Source of the DNA: Bremia lactucae
Taxonomy: Eukaryota; Oomycota; Peronosporomycetes; Peronosporales; Peronosporaceae
NCBI RefSeq assembly: GCF_004359215.1
Contig: NC_090610.1
Location: 6,646,348-6,679,245, forward strand
Direction of reading: 5' to 3'
Length of the DNA stretch: 32,898 nucleotides
Part shown: piece by piece, positions 9,291-18,820 of the stretch
How the letters are laid out: each line of letters starts with the position of its first letter
Position numbering within the stretch: the first letter of the stretch is position 1
Made by a program: the position numbers and the translations under genes
Notes under the pieces: generated by a model
The model's input: the letters and a program-made list of their open reading frames with translations, nothing else
What the model was told of the DNA's origin: nothing
Database searches by the model: none

Positions 9291-9700
9291 AAAAAAGGAT
9301 AGGCTGCCGCAATTAGATAGACGAAATCACCACTCATATCGGGTGCCGCCTGCATTGGTGGATGCTGCTGGTACCAACACTTCCTTGTAAGAAAGTTGCT
9401 TAGCATAAGCATCAGATCCTCGTCCAATGGAGGGGATACCCGAAGAGTTTTGACTCTTGAGAACCGATTGACGCCCTGCGCATTGATGTGCCGGGACTGG
9501 TCTCTGCCTATGAAAAGGAGCACTAGTTGGAGCCGCTCCGCTAGTTTCAAATGGACTAGCAGGAGTAACGTGATGGGGAGAAGTATACCGCCCATCAGTT
9601 TTGTCACACGCATACGAGAGAAGCTGTTTTGCTGTGATCGCTGTTTCGCCACATCGGAATGTGGCAAAAAACTGCACAGGACTTCTGCTTTGTATTGATC
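9291..9700 (-). pseudogene. Inverted segment of the element IV antisense ORF (middle part)
   Basis: Read on the minus strand, this matches the plus-strand antisense ORF of element III: HSDVAKQRSQQNSFSRMRV with LMGG, then SPFETS, APFHRQ, SIGRGSD. It is flanked on both sides by the neighbouring parts of the same ORF in plus orientation (KSLGRVSKIAVVF before; SVQSQALSAAERRIGHLE after). The chromodomain therefore lies on the plus strand here, as HQILVQWRGY...EPIDALRIDVPGLV, with TGA in place of its SWEP Trp codon. This is a clean internal inversion. Confidence 0.75.
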
Positions 9701-10040
9701 GGCTTCCGTTCAGTCGCAGGCGCTGAGCGCTGCTGAACGACGGATCGGGCATCTCGAAAGTCAAGTTTCGCGACTGAAATCGAAAAACGATGATCGCTCA
9801 AAGGATCGCCAGGGTTATGAAAGGCTGAAACTTCGGCTGGGCATTCTGGAGAAGCTGATGTTGAGAGACCCGCGTCGCACGCGCTACCTCCCTCGCTCTA
9901 CGAGTTCATATCACGGTGGGAGGAGTTTGTCGGCAAAAGCCGTTCGCTTTTCCCGTCATCCCCAAATGATTGACGCGCGACCCACGGTTGGCATCACCAT
10001 CGGTCTCTTTAGACGGATGGGGGTATGTGGTCTCGTCTAA
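9701..10040 (+). pseudogene. C-terminal coiled-coil part of the element IV antisense ORF
   Basis: An uninterrupted plus-strand frame of over 110 codons. It starts SVQSQALSAAERRIGHLESQ, continues VSRLKSKN and YERLKLRLGILEKLMLRDPR, and ends in an Arg/Ser-rich tail. Leu/Ile/Val at heptad spacing predicts a coiled coil. It is colinear with 31750-32063 of element III. The sense (minus) frame in the same stretch has a TAG stop, so here the antisense frame is the better-preserved one. Function unknown. Confidence 0.55.
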
Positions 10041-10059
10041 ATAAATTTACCGTTACAGA

Positions 10060-11400
10060 CGACATACGTTAAAGACGGGGTATGTCTTCATATACGGCGG
10101 AAGAATGAGCCTATAATTTATTTATTTAGGTCTCCGCGAGAAATTCGACTTACCCGGCTTTTATTTAGCTTCAAAACTTAATTCATAGAAGATTGTAAGC
10201 CATCTTGCCAATCTAGGCGAGAGGTGCGGTGAGTTTAAGCGGTCTGCACTGATGCGTGATCCGTATAAACCAAAAATGGTTCTGCGCCCAACTGGTGCAC
10301 TCGAAAATTATGAAGAACATGCTTTATTGCAAGTAGCTCCTTGTCATGCACAGGATAATTGAGTTCCTTGGCTTTTAATAGCCGGGACTGACTGATAAGA
10401 GATGATACGATCAACGCCGTCGTTATTTTTCAGCATGAACGCGCTGCCGATCACAAAATTGCTTGCACCGCAGACGACGCATAAGAACTTATCCGTCTCT
10501 AGCAATGCCAACACCAGTGCCTTATCACGAAATTGCTATACTGATGTGAACGCATCTACTTGTTCTTTTGCCAAACCATTCTACATTCTTTTCAAATTGG
10601 TCAGACAAGGGCTTAGTACTCTCTGCATAATTCTTGCTGTGCTTATGCAAATAATTAGCGAGCCATAGAAATTGGCGTGAATTTATCACGTGTCGTGGGG
10701 TTTCACAGAATTTACCTTGTCTAGGTCGACTCGTACACCATGTGTAATGCAGCCCAACACAGGCATCTCGAAGCCCCCTATGACGCACTTTTGCAAGTTG
10801 ACGTACAATAAGGCGTCCTTCAAAGTCTGCAACACAGCGTCTAAATGACGCTTGTGCGACTCTATTGCGCTCAGCCCGTCCTCGGCCCTTCTATGAACGA
10901 ATACATCGTCAAAGGAATGGGGCGCGTAGGCACGGTGCTGACGAATCGCGTGATCCTCCACTCGGTTTGTTTGTCGCTGGTGCGTTGTTTAACCCTTGGA
11001 GCATCACAAGCCACTCCCAAAGCATACCGCTTGGGGTGCTTACTGCCGTTGGGGTTTTGGCTACATCGGACTCTTTCATGAGTGCCTGATAGAAGCCATC
11101 TTTTAAATCCAACGCGGAAAGAAAGATAAACTTTCCCATGGAGTTTAACAAGACATCTTTTCGCAGGATTGAAGTATGTGCCGGTATGGTGACCGTGTTC
11201 AGCTTATTGTAAGCGTAAACCACGCGCCATTCACTTGTGGCCTTCCGCACACAGAAGTTCGGTCTGCAGTGCGGTGACTGCTCTCACGTACATGCCCCGC
11301 CTTGGCTCGCTTTTCGAAGAACTGATATATATAATCAACTTCTTTTATCGGCAATGGTCATTGCCTGGTCACACAATGCTTGGTGCCAGGTTCCAAATTA
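10060..11400 (-). pseudogene. Element IV reverse transcriptase and RNase H (integrase core deleted)
   Basis: From right to left: RT with AYNKLNTVTIP, FLSALDLKDGFYQ, LNNAPAT and the palm YDDVFVHRRAEDG (10870-10910); the thumb with LANYLHKHSKNYAESTKPLSD; then RNase H pieces in several frames. RNase H ends near 10180 and is followed almost directly by the post-integrase segment LPPYMKTYPVFNV at 10060-10130, so the zinc-binding and DDE parts of integrase are gone. The element could not integrate by its own enzyme. The RT carries multiple stops. Confidence 0.75.
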
Positions 11401-11912
11401 ATTTCAAGCCAGATGTCCCTTTGGCCGGTAGGCGGCTCGGCACTATTCTGGGTACACATCACAGAGTTTCCTTAAGTTCAAAAGTAACGGATCCCGCGAC
11501 ATCTCCGGGAGGTTCAATATCTCCTCGGCTGATTCCAAGACGTGCTGGAGCACCTAAATTGAAATGCATCCTCCATCTTGACTTCGACGGCCTCGAACAT
11601 CTCTTTTGAAGGCCTGTTCCTTTTTACGGGGACTAATCCAAAGCTAACTTGTTTTGACGTGCTTTTGGTCGTCCTTATTTTCGGGTACTGGTTTTTCGAG
11701 TCATTACGATCTTTGATCTCTAGAATTAGGTGCCGTTGCTCTCTCGGCTAGCGCACTACTTTTAACCGGCCAGGCTCTAGGCTCTGTGCCAGTTCTTACG
11801 ACGCTTGACTTCCTGTCAGCTCGCTATCATAACACAGGCTCTCGGCTCTATGGAGGACCTTTGGACGCATGACTTCCTGTCAGCTCGCTATCAATGCCAC
11901 AGGTTCTCAGCT
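11401..11912 (-). pseudogene. Element IV protease-RT linker, degenerate
   Basis: Nucleotide similarity to the linkers of elements I and II is evident (for example the stretch around ATCTCCGGGAGGTTCAATAT), but no long frame survives and part is deleted. It contains a 64/65 bp tandem duplication at 11807-11935. Confidence 0.6.
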
Positions 11913-11935
11913 CTATGGAGGATCTTTGGACGCAT
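11807..11935. repeat. Tandem duplication, two units of 64 and 65 bp
   Basis: Unit 1 (11807-11870) and unit 2 (11871-11935) both start GACTTCCTGTCAGCTCGCTA and end TTTGGACGCAT, with a few differences between them. The other linker copies have one unit. A local duplication after insertion is the simplest explanation. Confidence 0.85.
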
Positions 11936-12500
11936 GACGTTTTGTCTTCGTCCTATTTACTACACCAGTCTCTCCGAGCTGGGTAGAAGTTTGCGTATGT
12001 CCTTTCGGTACACTTTTACCTGTGATTGACACGACATCAGTTACATAGGCTTCTCGTAGAAGCACATCCTTTTCGGTGCCCCCTAGAGTAAGCAACTGTG
12101 CATGTTCGCCAGTCTATCCATTGTTGGTGTATTATCAACCATGGAATGCCTGGGATGAGGTCATACGGACTCTCCATTCCTAACAACGTAAACTTCTCTC
12201 TCCAGGAGAAGTCATTAAACTGAAGGCGAGTTCAACTTGAACTCCCTCAGAATTCACGAGCGCGCCGTTCGCTAAACGAACGGTCGCCTCTTCTCGCTTG
12301 CCATCATGGTAAAGCGACTCATAACTCACAGGTCCGTCATTTAGAGCCGCAAGTCTCACCAAATTTGGTAGTGCACCCAAATCCACAAGACGGGTCATCA
12401 CGTGGCCATAGCCTCATATCCGAGCGCTACAGACCAGCAGGGCTGAATTCCGAATTTTCGGAACCTCAGAGACTATGCTACCCCTTTGTCGATAACTCTG
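11913..12500 (-). pseudogene. Element IV protease, frameshifted
   Basis: The segment MMTRLVDLGALPNLVRLAAL (12330-12401) corresponds to MTLLVDSGASPNYVKLAAL of element I. The catalytic DSGA is changed to DLGA, which would remove the conserved Ser after the catalytic Asp. The rest follows in another frame and ends with the TGKDVLLREAY-like segment around 12040-12070. Inactive by sequence. Confidence 0.7.
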
Positions 12501-12544
12501 AACTTAGGGGTAGCTTCCGAGTACGTGTCAGTAGGGTCCCGCCC

Positions 12545-12829
12545 CTACTGCGCTCTTGCATTTCTCGGCCCCTCAGCGGTCGATGCAGAACTCATGCGTC
12601 TCGCAAGCTGGTTCATGCCATCGCCCGTTGGAAAGGGAGTCCTCTTGCTGAACGTCTTCGCCCCAGCAGAGACCCTTGCATAGCAGCGAGCCATCATATG
12701 GCCGCGCTTGCCGCATTTAAAGCAGACTAAATCTGCATTGCCCAACTCCATGGGAGTGGCATCTGACCTCTCGGCCGACGGCTTATACCAAGCTGTCGCC
12801 GAGGAACTGTTATAGCCATAGCTCTTCAA
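12545..12829 (-). pseudogene. Element IV gag C-terminus with CCHC knuckle
   Basis: A 94-codon frame with SSSATAWYKPSAERSDATPM, then the nucleocapsid knuckle CFKCGKRGHMMARC, a basic tail and an ending like that of the other Gags. The capsid part and 5' LTR are missing: homology stops just before 12829, where unrelated sequence begins. Confidence 0.8.
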
Positions 12830-13288
12830 AAAACAAGTTTCACCTATGCATGGAAACCTGGTACTTCAAAGATGTAGAGATTTTGGCATTCCAAAACCAC
12901 CATGCGAGCCTTTGCGGCAGAAAAACGCTCGTAGGAGACGCAGATACAGTCACCACTTAGTCCAAAACAGGCCCAACACGGCCCGAAACGAAGAAAATGT
13001 GAAGCCGCAGCTCCTCAAAATCGAGTTTTACTAATATAGGAAATTGTGCTGGAGGTATGGATCAAGTTGTGTCTTCAAGAATTCGGTCAAAAGCCAGAAC
13101 TGGTCCATCTTAAGAACAGCAAGCGAAGGCAACCAAGTACCTGGAGATTGAGTCGGCGGAGAGTCAACCTTATACAATAAAAACCAAACAGTACTTAAGT
13201 ATATGACTACTTTTCACCGATAACGGTTTCGCATGAAATTTTGCGTTTGTTTAATATTGTTTTAATAGGGGGTGAGTGGTGGCTAGCG
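12830..13288. other. Spacer between elements IV and II, no gene recognised
   Basis: Not similar to any other part of the window. Short plus-strand frames exist but carry stops and no motif I know. It ends with GTGAGTGGTG, a motif repeated on the other side of element II, so the last part is the insertion target of that element. Confidence 0.45.
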
Positions 13289-13293
13289 AAAAG
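13289..13293. repeat. Target site duplication AAAAG, left copy of element II
   Basis: Directly abuts the TGTAGG start of LTR-B. An identical AAAAG follows the CA end of LTR-C. Five bp fits Ty3/gypsy integration, though the A-rich sequence weakens the significance a little. Confidence 0.7.
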
Positions 13294-13827
13294 TGTAGGC
13301 GGGCACGTCTTAATGCGGCCACGCTCAACATAGACACACACCCTAGCACAGCGAGAAAGCGGTCAGACCGTCTTCTCTTGCGTGCAGTGAGGTAGTTGTG
13401 GTGGGCGCCTTAGCGACCTCACCCAACGCGCTAAGAACTCTAGCATTGTGTCGTGACGGGAGCGGTAATCCAGCTCCTCGTGCGCACTTACTAAGTAGAA
13501 AGTAGTTTCAGACTGATTTATATCTAATCGTATTAAAATAAATATCTGTTTATAACCAATCCGAAAATGTCATCTCTGTCGATAACACGAATATGTATTG
13601 CGAGCGTATTGTTCTAAATACATCGCGTAACGGATGACGCTAGGCGTCATACCTCCTAATGTGAATGCACCTATGTGCATCACGTACACAAGGATTGGTC
13701 ACAAATGTTAACCACACCCGAGTGGTGGGGTTAATTAATTTTTTCTAAGTTATTGACCATCCCATTAAGTACACCAAGTGTACTTTACAGGGACTGTGTA
13801 ACATTCGGGCAACTTTAGCCCGTTTCA
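13294..13827 (-). repeat. 3' LTR of element II (LTR-B, 534 bp)
   Basis: Starts TGTAGGCGGG and ends CCGTTTCA on the plus strand. Colinear with LTR-A and LTR-D over its full length. It has a perfect AAGTACAC-CAA-GTGTACTT palindrome at 13767-13785 and an ATGACGC..GCGTCAT palindrome near 13634. The inner side is followed on the minus strand by a purine-rich tract. Confidence 0.9.
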
Positions 13828-13846
13828 CCAAACCCTCCCTTAAAGG
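13828..13846 (-). other. Polypurine tract next to the 3' LTR of element II
   Basis: The minus strand reads TTAAGGGAGGGTTTGG immediately before the LTR. A purine-rich run at this place is the primer for plus-strand synthesis in LTR elements. It confirms which LTR is 3'. Confidence 0.65.
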
Positions 13847-13933
13847 ACGAATTTACATTTTAAATTCGTCAAACAGGAGAGGAATTGCGAGCAGCTTTAC
13901 GCGCGCTAGTTCACTCAATCAATCTAGCGACCT

Positions 13934-15356
13934 GTGAAGACGCCCACTCAACCTCGCACTAAGCGCACGCGCCACGGTAACACACCGGCAGCGTCCAATG
14001 CCTTAGTCGAAACGCCGACAGCTACTGCTGCTTTCGCGTTAACGGGGCTTAAGGATCCATCCCACTTTCACAGTAAGGATGTTGATCCGTCGCTCATTGT
14101 CGACTACAATGAGTCGACAGCGTTGCCGTCGCCTCATAGATGCGGACAAAAGGCTCATGAGGAAGGATGATGGCGCATTATTGTCCATCCAAACTTCTCT
14201 CATGGCTCACAACATGGAGACAGCAGCATTTACGAATGCTGTCTTGTCGTCTGCGCTGGAAAGCGCAGCGACAGGTAATGCGAGCGCTGCCCATAAAGGC
14301 GCAGCCGCTTCTCCGTTGGGTATAACCACAACGCCTTATGCTCAGACCATAATCCATAATGGCTCTGACATAGAGGATTCGGAGCCGAAAGCTTCGCCGA
14401 CGACATGTGCACGTGCTCAGTCGGTGTCACAAGCCATGTGCACGTGCTCAGTTAGTGTCACAAGCCAGCCGTTTAGAACGTGGCTATGTAACGGGTGACA
14501 TATCATTGATGCCTCCTCCATCTAAATAGCATCGTTTAAACGAGCCAAGAGCGTCGCTCTTGTAGACGCACATAATTATTATGATGTCTTTAAATCATGG
14601 AGTGCTCAGGGAAAATCGCTTGGGCGTATTTTCCCGATCCCGGTCGTGTTGTGTTGAAATGAAACGCTCGACCAATACGAGGCGGAATTCCTGCGCCGCA
14701 TTCATCCGCAGTCCGATGCGATGAAACAGCGGCCGCAGCGAATTAATTTCCCCCGCTTGCATTTGAAAGAAATCATGGGCGGTACTGTGCCCCCTGTTTC
14801 TTCTCACAACGCTACTTCTGCTAGTCCATTTGAGATTAGCGAAGTGGCCTCAGCTGGAGCTCCATTTCATAAGCAGCCACCAAGCCGGGCACATCAATAC
14901 GTAGGGTATCGATCGGTTCCCAAGAGTAAAAACTCTTCGGGTAACCTTTCCATTCGACGAGGATCTGATACCCTTGCCTCACGGATCGGTGGGCAAGCAA
15001 CCTTCCAACACGCATCCATCAGTGCAGGCGGCGCCCGAAAGGAGTGGCGATCTCGCCCACCTAATTGCGGCTGCCTTACTTTCGTCCGTTCGGTTGCAGG
15101 CGTTAAGCGCTGCCGAGCGACGGTTTGTAAATCTCGAGGTCGTGTCTTGCGACTGACCTCGAATTTTCAGGATATCCGAGCGAGGATCGTCAGAGTTATG
15201 AATGCCTGAAGACTCGCTTGGATCTCTTTGAAAGGATTATGCTGAGGGATCCGCGTTACTCGCGTGATGCCCCTCGCTCTCCAAGTCCTGTTCGTGATGG
15301 GAGAAGTCTTTCGGCTGATATTTTTTCGCCTTCTCTGTCTCCCTCACCCGAATGAC
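13934..15356 (+). pseudogene. Antisense ORF of element II (unknown protein, frameshifted)
   Basis: Plus-strand coding in pieces, opposite to the element. The N-terminal part is basic and Ala/Thr-rich (SNALVETPTATAAFALTG); then come MAHNMETAAFTNAVLSSALE and SPLGITTTPYAQTIIHNGSD; after a frame change, the middle part INFPRLHLKEIMGG with APFHKQPPSRAHQY; and a piece with SGDLAHLIAAA and ALSAAERRFVNLE. Breaks: loss of the start region, a 31-bp tandem duplication (14404-14465), TAG for a Trp codon near 14527, and a ~20 bp deletion near 15012. Colinear with element III. It overlaps the sense chromodomain at 14860-15060. Function unknown. Confidence 0.55.
14404..14465. repeat. 31-bp tandem duplication in the element II antisense ORF
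   Basis: Both units begin CATGTGCACGTGCTCAG and end GTGTCACAAGC. Element III has one unit. The 31-bp insertion shifts the plus-strand frame by one. Confidence 0.85.
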
Positions 15357-15430
15357 GCTCGACTCACAGTCAGCGTCACCATTGGTCTCCCTTCGACGGA
15401 TGGGGGTATGTGACCTCATATGGGTCTACA
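14860..15430 (-). pseudogene. Element II integrase tail and chromodomain
   Basis: Minus strand: a Ser/Asp/Glu-rich low-complexity tail follows the GPF/Y module (15430 to about 15080). A chromodomain then reads HRSVRQGYQILVEWKGY, PKSFYSWEPIDTLRIDVPGL and VAAYEMELQLR (about 15000-14875), with the aromatic cage positions Y, W and W present. Integrase-linked chromodomains steer integration to modified histones in chromoviruses. The frame is broken between the tail and the domain. The opposite strand is also open here. Confidence 0.7.
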
Positions 15431-16352
15431 TACCGTTTTAGACGATCCACGTAAAATACGGGGTGCGTCTTCATGTACAGGGAAACGGTGAGCCTATAGT
15501 TTAGGTCTCCAACCTCTTCTACCACCGTAAAGTGGAACGCGGCAACAACTTCGTAGTACCTCCAGGTAGTACAGAAATTGCATTTTTAGGTAGGGTAGAA
15601 ATACTTAATGGTACTTTTTCACCCACTCTAAAGCGTTCATTGTTTTTGCGACCATTTTGGTCCGCATATTCTTTTTGCTTGTCCTGTGCGCTTGCCATTG
15701 CGTCACGGACTTTACGTGTGATGGCTAATCGCTCATCCACAAAGCGTTGAGCCTCGCTCACGCTTTTGGCATCAAACTCGCCTATGAAACCACCAAGTGG
15801 TCGGTCGTAAGGCGTTGTTTTATTGACCACTGCTAAACTGGCAGGGTCACTAGGGCAAGTTTCTGTCTTTGAGATGATACCCTCATGGGTCATCGTCATA
15901 TTGACGAAACTATGTCCCTCTTTCGCACCGAGCATAGTAAGGGGCCCTCCCACTAAGACTTGGGCTCCGCACAAACGAGATTGGCTCCGAGGATGGCGCA
16001 GTCCGTTTATGTGAAACGGTGTCTCACCCGTACTGGCGTGGTTACTGTTATAGCGAAAAGGGCAATTATTTGCTCCATTCTATGGAAGTCGCTATTTCGT
16101 GTGTAATACATTCTCCACGACCCGATTGGCACGTTCTGTTTGGCCATCGGTCTGGGGATGATCTGCGGTTGACATGTGGAGCTTGCTACCTAGCAGCTCA
16201 AACACATGTCGCCAAAAACCAGACGTAAAACGTGGATCCCGGTCCGATACTATGGACTCGGGCATCCCGTGTAGTCGGTAAACATGATCCAGGAACAAGA
16301 GAGCTGCCTCCTTGCCTGTGATCGATGTCTTACATGGTGCTAAATGCACCAT
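15430..16352 (-). pseudogene. Element II integrase, left copy (core part and GPF/Y module)
   Basis: Begins at the gap with MVHLAPCKTSITGKEA and holds YRLHGMPESIVSDRDPRFTS with [15 protein letters not shown], so two of the catalytic acidic residues (Asp of SDRD, Glu of QTER) are visible. Then follow a frameshifted stretch, GEFDAKSVSEAQRFVDERLA, QDKQKEYADQNGRKNNERF and a degraded GPF/Y region. Nearly identical to 16716-17638. Indels around 16060-16110 break the frame. Confidence 0.8.
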
Positions 16353-16715
16353 NNNNNNNNNNNNNNNNNNNNNNNNNNNNNNNNNNNNNNNNNNNNNNNN
16401 NNNNNNNNNNNNNNNNNNNNNNNNNNNNNNNNNNNNNNNNNNNNNNNNNNNNNNNNNNNNNNNNNNNNNNNNNNNNNNNNNNNNNNNNNNNNNNNNNNNN
16501 NNNNNNNNNNNNNNNNNNNNNNNNNNNNNNNNNNNNNNNNNNNNNNNNNNNNNNNNNNNNNNNNNNNNNNNNNNNNNNNNNNNNNNNNNNNNNNNNNNNN
16601 NNNNNNNNNNNNNNNNNNNNNNNNNNNNNNNNNNNNNNNNNNNNNNNNNNNNNNNNNNNNNNNNNNNNNNNNNNNNNNNNNNNNNNNNNNNNNNNNNNNN
16701 NNNNNNNNNNNNNNN
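16353..16715. other. Run of 363 N: assembly gap
   Basis: Unknown sequence between two near-identical integrase segments. Reading frames that appear to cross it are artefacts. Confidence 0.99.
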
Positions 16716-17638
16716 TACGGGGTGCGTCTTCATATACGGGGGAAGGGTGAGCCTATAATTTAGGTCTCCAACCTCTTCAACCACCGTAAAGGGCCCAATG
16801 AAACGCGGCAACAACTTCGTAGTACCTCCAGGTAGTACAGAAATTGCATTTTTAGGTAGGGTAGCAGTACTTAATAGTACTTTTTCACCCACTCTAAAGC
16901 GTTCATTGTTTTTGCGACCATTTCGGTCCGCATATTCTTTTTGCTTGTCCTGTGCGCTTGCCATTGCGTCACGGACTTTACGTGTGATGGCTAATCGCTC
17001 ATCCACAAAGCGTTGAGCCTCGCTCACGCTTTTAGCATCAAACTCGCCTATGATACCGCCAAGAGGTCGGTCATAAGGCGTAGTTTTATTGACCACTGCT
17101 AAACTGGCAGGGTCACTAGGGCAAGTTTCTGTCTTTGAGATGATACCCTCATGGGTCATCGTCATATTGACGAAACTATGTCCCTCTTTCGCACCGAGCA
17201 TAGTGAGGGGCCCTCCCCCACTAAGACTCGGGCTGCGCACAAACGAGACTGGCGTCCGAGGATGGCGCAGTCCGTTAATATAAAACGGTGTCTCACCCGT
17301 ACTGGCGTGGACACTGTTATTTATAGCGAACTCCACAAAGGGCAATTGCTTGCTCCACTCTTTGGGAGTTGCTATAGTGCGTAAGACATCCGCCACGACC
17401 CGATTGGCACGTTCTGTTTGGCCATCGGTCTGGGGATGATCTGCGGTCGACATGTGGAGCTTGCTACCAAGCAGCTCAAACACATGTCGCCAAAAACCAG
17501 ACGTAAAACGAGGATCCCGGTCCGATACTATGGACTCGGGCATCCCGTGTAGTCGGTAAACATGAGCCAGGAACAAGAGAGCTGCCTCCTTGCCTGTGAT
17601 CAATGTCTTACATGGTGCTAAATGCACCATTTGCTCAG
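16716..17638 (-). CDS. Element II integrase core and GPF/Y module, right copy
   Basis: The longest continuous pol stretch. Starting at 17630: [55 protein letters not shown] (Asp and Glu of the D,D35E triad), FVEFAINNSVHASTGETPFY, a spacer, then the GPF/Y module with LLPRFIGPFTVVEEVGDLNY and LTLPPYMKTHPV at the gap edge. It catalyses strand transfer of element DNA. The first catalytic Asp is in the next upstream fragment, separated by a stop and shift near 17645, so the pol is not intact. Confidence 0.85.
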
Positions 17639-17654
17639 TCTGTCTAAAAGACGA

Positions 17655-18038
17655 CTAGCCCTGTCCGACCTTATGATCGGGCGGCATGCCAAACATGAAG
17701 TCCAGGCTTACTGACTTCCAACAGTTGGTTGGAATCGGTAGCGGCTTCAGTGGCGCACTGCTGGACGGTGCAGGCCTAATGCGTTGACACTGTTCGCAAG
17801 AGCGAATATAACTGGCCACGCATCTATATAGGTGTCGCCACCAAAATTCCTCTGGCACTCGTAAGAATGTCTTTTCACGGCCCAGGCGCCCACTTGAATA
17901 TGCATCATGGAGCTCGTGAAGGATCATCAGCTTGAGATCTGTGTCATGAGGCACATAGATTCTCAAGGGATCACAAGGTGACAGCTGATGCCATATCAGG
18001 TCATCGCTGTAGCTAACGCGATTTAGCTTAGCTTTCAA
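17655..18038 (-). CDS. Element II integrase N-terminal zinc-binding region
   Basis: 127 open codons. The H-H-C-C zinc site is visible: HELHDAYSSGRLGREKTF (His), then CVASYIRSCEQCQRIR (Cys pair). It ends in SVSLDFMFGMPPDH, which supplies the first catalytic Asp of the D,D35E triad. The zinc domain aids multimerisation of integrase. The frame then runs into a stop just before the core fragment at 17638. Confidence 0.8.
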   Translation of the reverse strand: MKAKLNRVSYSDDLIWHQLSPCDPLRIYVPHDTDLKLMILHELHDAYSSGRLGREKTFLRVPEEFWWRHLYRCVASYIRSCEQCQRIRPAPSSSAPLKPLPIPTNCWKSVSLDFMFGMPPDHKVGQG

Positions 18039-18229
18039 GTGCGACGAAAGGGAAACCTTTCGTCCACTGAAGATCCAACAGCAGGCGACAATGATCGTCC
18101 TGACTGTAGCTCTCCTTTATTTCGGAGGCCAATGAGTTTGTCACGTGGTATGCCTTCATTGCTACGACTTAACTTGTGCCTTTGCACTAGACACGCTCAC
18201 CTGGTGTCTCACCTCGAAGTCTGGTCTGC

Positions 18230-18820
18230 GCGATAATGCGTCATCCAAGACATTCAAAACTTTCCCGGTTGTATTTAACTTTCTAATTAAATTCAGATAT
18301 AAATGTGAGCCATCTTGCCATTCTAGGCAAGAGGTGCGGTGAGTTTATTGCGGTCCGGAGTGATGCGTGATCCGTATTAACAACAAATGGTTTCGTGCCC
18401 AATAGGTGCACTCGAAACTTGACAAGAGCATATTTTATTAAAAGTAGCTCTTTGTCATGCACGGGGTACTTGAGTTCCGCGGCTTTTAAAAGCCGGCACT
18501 GATAAGAGATGACACGGTTGAACGCCGTTGTCATCCTTCTGCAAGCCGATTGCAATTTTCGTTGCATCGCAGACGACGCTAAAGGGCTTATCAGCATATG
18601 GCAATGCCAAGACCGGTGCCTCGATAAGACATTGCTTCACTGATGTGAAAGCATCTTCTTGATCTTTCAACCAAACCCATTCTACGTCCTTTCTAAGGAG
18701 GTCAGATAATGGTTTAGTTTGCTCCGCATAATTCTTGCTATACTTATGCAAGTAATTAGCGAGCCATAGGAATTGGCACAAATCCTTCACATGCCGTGGA
18801 TTGGCCATTCCTTTACCCAT
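18230..18820 (-). pseudogene. Element II RT connection and RNase H
   Basis: From right to left: LANYLHKYSKNYAEQTKPLSD (thumb/connection), then PFSVVCDATKIAIG (first RNase H Asp), VHDKELLLIKYALVKF (catalytic Glu) and FVVNTDHASLRT (Asp of TDH). Two overlapping frames join near 18500, so one frameshift is present. RNase H degrades the RNA strand during reverse transcription. Confidence 0.8.

Larger units (their letters stand above)
8615..12829 (-). mobile_element. Ty3/gypsy element IV: diverged, rearranged, truncated in gag
   Basis: The same family and orientation as elements I-III. From right to left it holds a gag zinc knuckle, protease, linker, RT and RNase H, then jumps directly to the GPF/Y-to-chromodomain tail, the antisense ORF region and a diverged 3' LTR. 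The integrase core is missing, with the junction near 10130-10180. The 5' LTR and most of gag are also missing, with the breakpoint near 12825. A segment of about 410 bp is inverted. Divergence from B and D copies suggests an older or separate subfamily. Confidence 0.75.

Noticed and set aside
16312..16763. Plus-strand frames over the N gap
   Set aside because: Made almost only of unknown residues.
16092..17630. 512-codon minus-strand frame crossing the N gap
   Set aside because: The middle is unknown bases; the two ends are separate copies of the same integrase segment.
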